Below, in pieces: positions 5,458 through 11,130 of a DNA stretch of 11,156 nucleotides. The stretch is from CAZLLV01 sp964560325 (GTDB lineage Bacteria > Acidobacteriota > Thermoanaerobaculia > Multivoradales > DATKCC01). The notes under the pieces were generated by a model. The model was not told where the DNA came from, did no database searches, and worked only from the letters and a program-made list of their open reading frames with translations. Position 1 is the stretch's first letter. Each line of letters starts with the position of its first letter. The DNA lies in contig CAZLLV010000359.1 of the NCBI GenBank assembly GCA_964560325.1, positions 1-11,156 of the forward strand. The letters run 5' to 3'. Both the position numbers and the translations under genes were made by a program.

Positions 5458-7113
5458 TCAACGGCCTCGTCGGGTGGAGGGTGACGCGTCGCTCGCGCCG
5501 GCGCCGTCCGGCCACGGGCGCGAGATCACGCAGGCGTTGATGCCGCCGACCCCCATCGAGAGCTTGCCGGCCGGGCCGGGGGGCGCCGGGCAGCCGGCGT
5601 CGAAGACGAAGCGGTCGTGGATGCGGCCGATCTCGGCGTTCAGCTCCTCCTCGGCGAGCGGGGTGGGGAAGAGCTCGCCGCGCTCGTAGCCGAGATACTG
5701 GGCGGTCAGCTCCCAGCCGCCCGCGGCCGCCATCCCGTGGCCGTGGATCCCCTTGCGCGCGGTGATCGCGACCGGCGCCGTCACCGTACCCCGCAGGGTC
5801 TCGACCTCGGTGTAGTCGCCCGGTGTGGCGGTGGCGTGGAGGTCCCAGCTCCCGAGCGTCCCCGGGTCGACCTCGGCCTCGGCGAGCGCGGCGCGGAGCG
5901 CCGCCGACGGCCCCTCGGCCGACGGCGTGATGATGTGGTCCGCGTCGGAGGTCACGCCGACCGCGAGCGGCTCCATGCCGAGCGGCTCGAAGCCGCGGGC
6001 GGCCATGTGCTCGACGTCGCCCACCACCCAGACCACCGCGCCGCCCGCGACGTGGGTGCCGCGCATCTCGGAGAGCGGCTTCGACACCTGGGCGTCGGCC
6101 GAGATCACGCGCGCGCCGTAGAAGCCGCCGACCGTGAGCGGGTGGGGCGGCGGGTCGGTCGCCCCGACCACCACCGCCTTCGCCTGGCCGGAGCGGATGG
6201 CGTCCATGGCGAGCTTGAGCGCCACGCCGAACGTGGAGCAGGCGGCGACCGGCGCGAAGGTCATGCCGTGGATCTGCCCGAGCATCGACACCTGGGCGGC
6301 GGCGATGTTGGCGATGTTCCAGACCAGGTTCGCCGATACCGCGCGCCAGGGCGGCTCCGGCGCCTCCCACTTCTGCTGGAGGCGGGAGTAGCGGCGCCGC
6401 TTCTCTTTCATCACCGCCATCTTGGCCGACTGGACGCTCCCCTCGACCTTCAGGCCCTCGACCTCGCGCAGCTCGACGAGGTACTCGCGGAGCCGGTCCG
6501 AGCGCTCGGCCCAGAAGTGCCACCACGCGTCCTCGGCCGCCTCGCGGTCGACGTCGACCTCGGGGTCGTAGGGTCCGTCGCCGTCGGGCGTCGCCGGGCG
6601 GGGCGGCGCGCCGAGCTCCTCCGACCGCGCCCTCTGCTCCGCCTCCGGCAGCTCCTCGAACGCCGCGCGCTCGGCGTTCCGCTCCGGCCGCGACCAGAAG
6701 CGGTCCCAGCGGCGCTGGGCGCGGTGGAGCGCCAGGCTCTCCTCGTAGAGGGTGGGCAGGCACCCGAGACCGGTGCCGATGTAGACGTGGGCCTCGGTTC
6801 CGAGCGCCTGGAGCTCCTGCTCGAGCCCCTGGTTCTGGGAGAGCGACTGGATGAAGGCGCCGATCGCGTACTGGATCGTCGGGTCCATTTTCTCGGCGAG
6901 CTGCGGGAACCGGTTGGGCGGGAAGCGCGCGTCGATCCACTCGCGGTACGCCTCGAAGTCGAACTGCGGCCGGCCGACGAGGAAGGTGTCGGGGCCGAAG
7001 CCGTGGAACGGTTCCAGCCAGGTGCCGGAGCGCTCGAGATTGTGGGCGAAGGCGTCGACGTCGGGCGACCGGGGCGCGACGACGCCCCAGCCGTAGATTC
7101 CGATGCGCGTCAA
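5458..7113 (-). CDS. Divergent beta-ketoacyl synthase (FabF-like condensing enzyme)
   Basis: A thiolase-fold condensing enzyme of 551 residues, far longer than the usual 410 or so of FabF. The start is taken as TTG at 7113 because it follows GGAGGAG at a good distance and gives MTRIGIYGWGVVAP, matching the first strand of the family; the frame upstream to 7215 is non-coding in character. Active-site blocks are present: nucleophile VAACSTFG (Cys292), first histidine in DLHATATPGD (His426) and KGIHGHGMAAAGG (Lys454, His459), then the closing GVGGINACVI. The nucleophile sits about 130 residues later than in FabF because of a charged, Arg/Glu/Trp-rich insertion at about 130-250. It is the first gene of the leftward operon. 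No acyl carrier protein or other fatty acid genes lie nearby, so a role in a specialised lipid or metabolite is more likely than housekeeping synthesis; that is inference. Confidence 0.85.
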   Translation of the reverse strand: MTRIGIYGWGVVAPRSPDVDAFAHNLERSGTWLEPFHGFGPDTFLVGRPQFDFEAYREWIDARFPPNRFPQLAEKMDPTIQYAIGAFIQSLSQNQGLEQELQALGTEAHVYIGTGLGCLPTLYEESLALHRAQRRWDRFWSRPERNAERAAFEELPEAEQRARSEELGAPPRPATPDGDGPYDPEVDVDREAAEDAWWHFWAERSDRLREYLVELREVEGLKVEGSVQSAKMAVMKEKRRRYSRLQQKWEAPEPPWRAVSANLVWNIANIAAAQVSMLGQIHGMTFAPVAACSTFGVALKLAMDAIRSGQAKAVVVGATDPPPHPLTVGGFYGARVISADAQVSKPLSEMRGTHVAGGAVVWVVGDVEHMAARGFEPLGMEPLAVGVTSDADHIITPSAEGPSAALRAALAEAEVDPGTLGSWDLHATATPGDYTEVETLRGTVTAPVAITARKGIHGHGMAAAGGWELTAQYLGYERGELFPTPLAEEELNAEIGRIHDRFVFDAGCPAPPGPAGKLSMGVGGINACVISRPWPDGAGASDASPSTRRGR

Positions 7114-7267
7114 GAAGGCTCCTCCGGGGTCGGGGACGTGGGCGAACGAGGCCGTATTGTGGCACACGGGTGCCGGCCGCCCGGCGTGCCCCGGGATGTA
7201 GACTCGCGGGTGCACGACCTGCGAGCCACCCTACACCGAGAACAGCGTAGCGAAGGAAGGACCCATC
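7114..7267. promoter_or_regulatory. Divergent intergenic region with small inverted repeats
   Basis: This 154-bp gap separates the leftward ketosynthase operon from the rightward AIM24 gene and must hold both promoters. On the minus strand TGC-CACAAT (7164-7156) resembles an extended -10 box, with transcription starting near 7149. No good plus-strand pair is visible. Two small inverted repeats lie in the middle: GGCAC-ACGG-GTGCC (7161-7174) and CCCGG-N6-CCGGG (7180-7195). The first abuts the putative -10 and could be an operator. Shine-Dalgarno sites are GGAGGAG (7125-7119, minus) and AAGGAAGG (7253-7260, plus). Confidence 0.35.
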
Positions 7268-8308
7268 ATGAGCGACTCGACGTACTACCTGGCGATCGCG
7301 GGGCAGCAGCAGGGCCCCTTCACGCGCGACGAGGTGCTGAGCAAGATCCGGAGCGGTCAGGTCGGCCGCGACGCGCACGTCTTCCAGGCCGGGATGGCCG
7401 GTTGGGCACCGATCGGCTCGCAGGCGGAATTCGCAGACGCGTTCCCGGCCGGTTCCGCCACGCCCCCGCCGCCCCCGGCCGGCGCGGGCATCGGCTCCGC
7501 GCCGACCGGCGGCGGAGCGCACGACATCGACTACGCGATCCACGGCGAGGAGATGCAGTTCGTGTCGATCACGCTCGACCCGGGCGAGGCCTGCATCGCC
7601 GAGGCGGGCGCGTTCATGTACATGGACCCGGGGATCGACATGCAGACGATCTTCGGCGACGGCTCGACCAAGTCGGAGGAGGGCGGCGTGATGGGCAAGC
7701 TCCTCTCGGCCGGCAAGCGGGTGATCACCGGCGAGTCGCTCTTCATGACCGTCTTCGGCAACCCGTCGGCCAAGCGCCAGGACGTGGCGTTCGCCTCGCC
7801 CTATCCGGGACGGATCATCGCCGCCGACCTGCGCCAGCACGGCCACCAGCTCCTGTGCCAGAAGGATGCGTTCCTGTGCGCCGCCAAGGGGATCTCGGTC
7901 GGGATCGCCTTCCAGCGCCGGATCGGCGCCGGGCTGTTCGGCGGCGAGGGCTTCATCCTCCAGAAGCTCGAGGGCGACGGCCTCGCGTTCCTCCACGCGG
8001 GCGGCACCGTGGTGCCGCGCAAGCTCGAGGCGGGGGAGGTCCTGCGGGTCGACACCGGCTGCCTGGTCGCGTTCGAGCCGACGGTCGACTACGACATCCA
8101 GTCGGTGCCCGGAATCAAGACCGCGATCTTCGGCGGCGAGGGCCTCTTCTTCGCCCGGCTGACCGGGCCCGGCACGGTCTGGATCCAGTCGCTGCCGTTC
8201 AGCCGCCTGGCCGGCAAGGTGGTCGCCGCGATCCCGCGCGGCGGCAAGAACCGGAAGGGCGAAGGCTCGGCGCTCGGAGACCTCGGCGAGATGTTGATGG
8301 GCCGCTGA
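7268..8308 (+). CDS. GYF_2 plus AIM24 (TIGR00266) family protein
   Basis: This 346-residue protein has two modules. Residues 5-56 are a GYF_2-type domain (YYLAIAGQQQGPFTRDEVLSKI, then GMAGWAPI), usually a protein-interaction module. A Pro/Gly/Ala linker (61-84, with a run of five Pro) leads to an AIM24/TIGR00266 beta-helix domain at about 86-325, seen in the repeating strand-turn segments ITLDPGEACIAEAGAFMYMD, GGEGFILQKLEGDGLAFLHAGG and KLEAGEVLRVDTGCLVAF. No signal peptide or membrane segment is evident. Bacterial AIM24 proteins are of unknown function; the yeast homologue is mitochondrial. The ATG at 7268 follows AAGGAAGG by 7 nt. It stands alone, divergent from the ketosynthase operon. Domain assignment is firm, function is not. 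Confidence 0.88.
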   Translation: MSDSTYYLAIAGQQQGPFTRDEVLSKIRSGQVGRDAHVFQAGMAGWAPIGSQAEFADAFPAGSATPPPPPAGAGIGSAPTGGGAHDIDYAIHGEEMQFVSITLDPGEACIAEAGAFMYMDPGIDMQTIFGDGSTKSEEGGVMGKLLSAGKRVITGESLFMTVFGNPSAKRQDVAFASPYPGRIIAADLRQHGHQLLCQKDAFLCAAKGISVGIAFQRRIGAGLFGGEGFILQKLEGDGLAFLHAGGTVVPRKLEAGEVLRVDTGCLVAFEPTVDYDIQSVPGIKTAIFGGEGLFFARLTGPGTVWIQSLPFSRLAGKVVAAIPRGGKNRKGEGSALGDLGEMLMGR

Positions 8309-8321
8309 ACGGATCGTCTCC

Positions 8322-8350
8322 CCGCCCTTCCGCGGCCCCGGGGAGGGCGG
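8322..8350 (+). terminator. GC-rich hairpin after the AIM24 gene
   Basis: CCGCCCT (8322-8328) pairs with AGGGCGG (8344-8350), extended inward by a T-G and two C-G pairs around a 9-nt loop. It starts 14 bases after the AIM24 stop and ends before the -10 box of the next gene. There is no U-run, so this would be a non-canonical or Rho-assisted terminator. Confidence 0.4.
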
Positions 8351-8359
8351 CCTGGGCAC

Positions 8360-8368
8360 TGCTATACT
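8360..8368 (+). promoter_or_regulatory. Extended -10 promoter for a leaderless small gene
   Basis: TGC followed by TATACT (8363-8368) fits the extended -10 form TGn-TATAAT, with 5 of 6 matches in the hexamer. No -35 is evident at the 17-nt spacing, which extended -10 promoters tolerate. Transcription would begin about 7 nt downstream, at or next to the ATG at 8375. Confidence 0.5.
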
Positions 8369-8374
8369 CCCGGT

Positions 8375-8662
8375 ATGAGTTCGTCGAGCCGCGAAGCCGA
8401 CACGAAGGACCGTGGGCGCTCCCTCTACTTCTTCCCCGACGCGGAAGTGAGCGAGGAGGAGCTCCGGGAGATCCTCGCCGAAGGACCGCCCGCGCGGCGC
8501 GCCTGGGCGATCTCCCACCTGCTTCGCTACGCTCAGTGGGAGGACATCTGGACCTACGTCGACCGCGACGAGGTGCGGGAGATCTTCTCCTCGCTCGAGC
8601 TGCCGGAGAACCTGCGCGCCGCGTGGGGCCGGATGCTGAAGATCGAAACGCCGGTCGGGTGA
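8375..8662 (+). CDS. Small hypothetical protein, probably from a leaderless mRNA
   Basis: A 95-residue soluble acidic protein that I do not recognise with certainty. After a Ser/Arg-rich start comes LYFFPDAEVSEEELREIL (17-34), then a helical segment RAWAISHLLRYAQWEDIWTY (42-61), DRDEVREIFSSLELP and a final RAAWGRMLKIE. The layout FF-x-D, a helix with a 'YAQWEDIW' type motif, then a terminal 'aW.RmLkI' helix recalls small domains found beside nucleotidyltransferase antitoxin genes (DUF6922-like), but no such partner is next to it, so this is only a hint. The coherent helical pattern and codon use support a real gene. ATG at 8375 is the only plausible start. No Shine-Dalgarno precedes it; a TATACT box ends 6 bases upstream instead. 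Confidence 0.75.
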   Translation: MSSSSREADTKDRGRSLYFFPDAEVSEEELREILAEGPPARRAWAISHLLRYAQWEDIWTYVDRDEVREIFSSLELPENLRAAWGRMLKIETPVG

Positions 8663-8669
8663 AGACCCG

Positions 8670-8688
8670 CCGGCCCCTGCCGGGCCGG
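8670..8688 (+). terminator. Hairpin terminator candidate 1 after the small gene
   Basis: CCGGCCC and GGGCCGG form a perfect 7-bp GC stem around the loop CTGCC, beginning 8 bases after the stop at 8662. No U-run follows; a second hairpin comes 7 bases later. Confidence 0.45.
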
Positions 8689-8694
8689 AGCTGC

Positions 8695-8716
8695 GGGGCG
8701 GCGCCGGGGCCGCCCC
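8695..8716 (+). terminator. Hairpin terminator candidate 2, tandem with the first
   Basis: GGGGCGGC and GCCGCCCC form a perfect 8-bp GC stem around the loop GCCGGG. With the preceding hairpin it separates the small gene from the tRNA promoter at 8734-8762. There is no U-run, so termination could rely on the strong tandem stems or on Rho. Confidence 0.45.
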
Positions 8717-8733
8717 CCTCCGGCCTTCGTCGC

Positions 8734-8762
8734 TTGACCGAAGTACCGGTCTCGGCTAGATT
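8734..8762 (+). promoter_or_regulatory. Promoter of tRNA-Gly
   Basis: TTGACC (8734-8739, 5 of 6 to consensus) is followed after exactly 17 nt by TAGATT (8757-8762, 4 of 6). Transcription would start near 8769, about 19 nt before the mature tRNA end. The same spacing and the same TAGATT hexamer occur at 10702-10730. Confidence 0.65.
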
Positions 8763-8787
8763 TCCGGCTGCCGAGAGGTCCCGAAGA

Positions 8788-8863
8788 GCGGGTGTAGCTC
8801 AGTCGGTAGAGCATCAGCTTCCCAAGCTGAGGGTCGCGGGTTCGATTCCCGTCGCCCGCTCCA
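8788..8863 (+). tRNA. tRNA-Gly, anticodon CCC
   Basis: A complete 76-nt cloverleaf. The acceptor stem GCGGGTG pairs with CGCCCGC (one T-G pair). The D-loop contains AGTCGGTAGA, the anticodon stem TCAGC/GCTGA encloses the loop TTCCCAA with anticodon CCC, and the T-arm GCGGG-TTCGATT-CCCGT is standard. The discriminator base is T at 8860 and CCA is encoded at 8861-8863. It decodes GGG glycine codons. It has its own promoter and no clear terminator before the bactofilin gene 80 bp downstream, so co-transcription with bactofilin is possible. Confidence 0.96.
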
Positions 8864-8943
8864 ACTTCCCGATCCCCCGATCCCGACCCATGCCAGGCCC
8901 AGGTCGATCCATCTCGATCCACTGAATTGCGAGAGGCTGTCCG

Positions 8944-9528
8944 ATGTCCTTCTTCCGACGAGACGAGGAGCCCGCCGCCCCTTCGCCGGCCCACCGGCAG
9001 GCGAACCCATCCACGCCGGCGTCCCGCGCCGAGCAGCCGGTGACCCGCATCGCGGCCGGAACCCGCATCACCGGCGAGATCTCCGGCACGACCGAGCTCC
9101 TGATCGAAGGAGAGGTCGACGGCCGGGTGCGCCTCGACGGCCGCGTGGTCATCGGTCAGGCCGGCGGGGTCAAGGGCGAGATCCAGGCGCGGTCGGTCCT
9201 GGTCGCCGGTCGGGTCGAAGGCCCGGTGCGCGGCTCGGAGAGAGTCGAGGTCGGCGGCACCGGCCGGCTCGAAGGGGACATCGCGGCCCCGCGCGTGACG
9301 ATCGCGGAGGGCGCCTTCTTCAAGGGCAAGGTCGAGATGGGTGGGCGCGAGGAGCGCCGGCCGGAAGCGCGGCCCGCGCAGAGCGGCGCCGAGGGACCGA
9401 AGGGGCCGGGCGGCGGCCGCGTCGGCCCACTCGGCCAACTCGGCCAGGCCGGCGAGTCCGACGCGCCGGGCGATGCGACGGGCGGGTCCGGCGGAGACGG
9501 CGAGAGCGGGCGAGGAGGCACGGCGTGA
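8944..9528 (+). CDS. Bactofilin (polymer-forming cytoskeletal protein)
   Basis: A 194-residue bactofilin, a protein that polymerises without nucleotide into filaments at the membrane and often scaffolds cell-wall enzymes. The N-terminal 30 residues start MSFFRRDEEP and are disordered and Pro/Ala-rich. The right-handed beta-helix spans about 33-134, with short repeats of about 16-18 residues rich in Gly and Val/Ile: TRITGEISGTTELLIEGEVDG, GRVVIGQAGGVKGEI, SVLVAGRVEGPVRGSE, GRLEGDIAAPRVTI and AEGAFFKGKVEM. The remaining 60 residues are a Gly/Pro/Glu-rich tail, unusually long and low in complexity. Only a modest GAGAGG precedes the ATG at 8944. The TGA stop overlaps the GTG start of alanine dehydrogenase (9525-9528), so the two genes look translationally coupled. 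Confidence 0.9.
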   Translation: MSFFRRDEEPAAPSPAHRQANPSTPASRAEQPVTRIAAGTRITGEISGTTELLIEGEVDGRVRLDGRVVIGQAGGVKGEIQARSVLVAGRVEGPVRGSERVEVGGTGRLEGDIAAPRVTIAEGAFFKGKVEMGGREERRPEARPAQSGAEGPKGPGGGRVGPLGQLGQAGESDAPGDATGGSGGDGESGRGGTA

Positions 9529-10637
9529 AGATCGGCATTCCGAAGGAGATCAAAGACCACGAGTACCGGGTCGGGATGATCCCGGCGTCGGTGCACGCGC
9601 TCGCCGAAGCCGGGCACGAGGTGGTGGTCGAGAGCGGCGCGGGGCAGGGGAGCGGCTTCGAGGACGACGAGTTCCGGGAGGCCGGCGCCCGCATCCTCCA
9701 GACCGCCGACGAGGTCTGGGAGACCTCGGAGATGATCATCAAGGTGAAGGAGCCGGTCGGCCCCGAGTACGACCGGATGCAGCGCGGCCAGCTCCTCTTC
9801 ACCTACCTCCACCTGGCGCCCATCCCCGAGCTGACCCAGGTGCTCCTCGACAAGGAGGTGGCCGGGGTCGCCTACGAGACGATCACCGACCGCCGCGGCG
9901 CGCTGCCACTGCTGACGCCGATGTCGGAGGTCGCCGGGCGCATGGCCTCGCTGGTCGGCGCCTACTACCTCCAGCGCCGCTTCGGCGGGCGCGGCACGCT
10001 GATCAGCGGCGTGCCCGGCGTGCCGCCGGCCGACGTGGTGAACATCGGCCGCGGCATCGTCGGGCTCAACTCGGCCAAGGTCGCGCTCGGCATGGGGGCG
10101 CGGGTCGTCGTGCTGGAGGCGAACCTCGACCGGATGCGCTTCCTGGACGACAACTTCCACGGCCAGGTGACCACCCTCTACAGCAACCGGTACAACCTCC
10201 TGGCGGCGCTGGCGCGCGCCGACGTGCTGATCGGCGCGGTGCTCATCCCCGGCCGCTCGGCGCCCAAGCTGGTCTCGCGCGAGATGCTCGGCGCGATGAA
10301 GAAGGGCGCCGTGGCGGTCGACGTGGCGGTCGACCAGGGTGGCTGCTTCGAGACCACCCGCGCGACCACGCACTCCGACCCGATCTACGAGGTCGACGAC
10401 GTGATCCACTACTGCGTCGCCAACATGCCGGGTGCCGTGCCGCGCACCTCGACCCTCGCCCTCAACAACGTCACCCTGCCGTACGCCCTCGACCTCGCCT
10501 CGAAGGGCCTGAAGCGCGCCGTCCTCGCCGACCCCGGCCTCCTCGCCGGCGTCAACACCTACGGCGGCAAGATCACCTGCCAGCCCGTCGCCGAATCGCA
10601 AGACCGCGACTACACCCCCCTGATGGACATGCTCTGA
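9525..10637 (+). CDS. ald: Alanine dehydrogenase
   Basis: NAD-dependent L-alanine dehydrogenase, which interconverts L-alanine with pyruvate plus ammonium in the cytoplasm. The 370-residue length is that of the family. MKIGIPKEIKDHEYRVGMIP at the N-terminus carries substrate-binding Arg15; KVKEP has Lys75, YLHLAP has His96 and VDVAVDQGGCFE has Asp270, all at the numbers known for characterised enzymes. The Rossmann glycine motif is IGRGIVGLNSAK (Gly175, Gly177, Gly180), a slightly unusual version of the common GGGVVG, with Glu198 at the end of strand 2 to bind the adenosine ribose. NMPGAVPRTST and LNN follow as expected. The GTG start at 9525 sits inside the bactofilin stop and is preceded by GAGGAGG at 9512-9518. 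All key residues are present, so it should be active. Confidence 0.96.
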   Translation: MKIGIPKEIKDHEYRVGMIPASVHALAEAGHEVVVESGAGQGSGFEDDEFREAGARILQTADEVWETSEMIIKVKEPVGPEYDRMQRGQLLFTYLHLAPIPELTQVLLDKEVAGVAYETITDRRGALPLLTPMSEVAGRMASLVGAYYLQRRFGGRGTLISGVPGVPPADVVNIGRGIVGLNSAKVALGMGARVVVLEANLDRMRFLDDNFHGQVTTLYSNRYNLLAALARADVLIGAVLIPGRSAPKLVSREMLGAMKKGAVAVDVAVDQGGCFETTRATTHSDPIYEVDDVIHYCVANMPGAVPRTSTLALNNVTLPYALDLASKGLKRAVLADPGLLAGVNTYGGKITCQPVAESQDRDYTPLMDML

Positions 10638-10641
10638 CGGG

Positions 10642-10660
10642 CGATCGCGCTCGCGAATCG
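10642..10660 (+). terminator. Bulged hairpin after ald
   Basis: CGATCGCG (10642-10649) can pair with CGCG-A-ATCG (10652-10660) with a single bulged A and a tight loop. It starts 5 bases after the ald stop and is followed by AATTT. It may act as a weak terminator; the fold was made by eye. Confidence 0.3.
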
Positions 10661-10661
10661 A

Positions 10662-10673
10662 ATTTGCGCAAAT
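10662..10673. promoter_or_regulatory. 12-bp perfect palindrome, candidate operator
   Basis: ATTTGCGCAAAT is its own reverse complement and stands out as AT-flanked in GC-rich DNA. It lies 2 bp before a TTGACA hexamer and about 30 bp upstream of the TTGACG/TAGATT promoter of the last gene. A dimeric regulator could bind it. I cannot assign it to a known regulator. Confidence 0.45.
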
Positions 10674-10701
10674 AGTTGACATCTTTCCCGAGAAGAAAGC
10701 G

Positions 10702-10730
10702 TTGACGGCGAGGACCGCGCCGATTAGATT
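10702..10730 (+). promoter_or_regulatory. Promoter of the small secreted protein gene
   Basis: TTGACG (10702-10707) is followed by a 17-nt spacer and TAGATT (10725-10730). Transcription would start near 10737, giving a leader of about 25 nt with AGGAGG (10751-10756) before the GTG at 10762. A second perfect TTGACA at 10676-10681 has no suitable -10 at normal spacing. Confidence 0.6.
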
Positions 10731-10761
10731 GGTCCTATCGTCAATTCTTCAGGAGGTGTTC

Positions 10762-11130
10762 GTGAGCTTTCACGGGTCTCGGTGTCGCTTCGCTGTCCTT
10801 CTCGCGTTCGCTGTCACGACGGTCTCGGCGTTCTCGTCTTCGGCGTTCGCCGGGGAGCGGATGGCCGAGCGGGTGATGGTCGAGCACGCCGGTTTCGAGG
10901 GTGAGGGGTACACCGTCGAGAATGTCGGCGTGACCGACGAGGGCGACGTTTCCGAGATCGCCTTCAAGGTCCGAAACACCGGGGCCGCGCGGCTCCGGAC
11001 GGTGCACCTGGAGATCGAGGAGTGGCACGAGGCGGGGTGGCTCCAGGCGGCGGCGAGCACGACGATCTGGACGGCGCTCGAGCCAGGTGAGGAGCGCCTC
11101 TTCACCTGGCGTTCGACAGTCGTAGGGTGA
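10762..11130 (+). CDS. Small secreted protein with a beta-sandwich-like domain
   Basis: A 122-residue protein that I do not recognise with certainty. The GTG start at 10762 is chosen because AGGAGG precedes it by 5 nt and the product then begins with a good signal peptide: SFHGSRCRF, a hydrophobic core and the cleavage-like SSSAFA-GE. The mature part is about 95 residues. Its pattern YTVENVGVTDEGDVSEIAF, KVRNTGAARLRTVHLEIEEW and LEPGEERLFTW resembles FxLYD-type immunoglobulin-like domains (strand, 'N-T-G' turn, strand, 'PGE' before the last strand), which would make it a periplasmic or extracellular domain of unknown role. It has its own well-formed promoter, separate from ald. It stops 26 bases before the window end, so its downstream neighbours are unseen. 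Confidence 0.8.
   Translation: MSFHGSRCRFAVLLAFAVTTVSAFSSSAFAGERMAERVMVEHAGFEGEGYTVENVGVTDEGDVSEIAFKVRNTGAARLRTVHLEIEEWHEAGWLQAAASTTIWTALEPGEERLFTWRSTVVG

Noticed and set aside
4311..5540. Plus-strand open frame opposite the SrkA-type kinase
   Set aside because: The minus-strand kinase has clear family motifs across its length; this frame shows none.
7114..7215. Upstream ATG start of the ketosynthase at 7215
   Set aside because: It would add 34 residues without resemblance to the family, whereas TTG at 7113 follows GGAGGAG and begins directly with the first conserved strand.
5393..8518. Very long open frame on the minus strand (about 1040 codons)
   Set aside because: It overlaps the recognised ketosynthase out of frame and is antisense to the AIM24 gene; low-complexity Arg/Ala-rich translation with no domain.
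5617..8925. Very long open frame on the plus strand (about 1100 codons)
   Set aside because: It runs antisense to the ketosynthase and through the AIM24 gene in another frame. Its translation is Arg/Gly/Asp/His-rich without motifs, typical of the GC-rich frame opposite real genes.
8864..8943. CRISPR or repeat array from the recurring GATCCC/TCGATCCA units after the tRNA
   Set aside because: Only two or three short imperfect copies with no regular spacers; best seen as simple local repetition.
9156..10682. Minus-strand open frame opposite bactofilin and ald
   Set aside because: Alanine dehydrogenase on the plus strand is unambiguous; the antisense translation is His/Asp/Arg-rich noise.
10676..10704. 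TTGACA at 10676 as the main -35 of the last gene
   Set aside because: The hexamer 16-18 nt downstream (around GCGTTG) does not resemble a -10, while TTGACG-N17-TAGATT just after it fits well.
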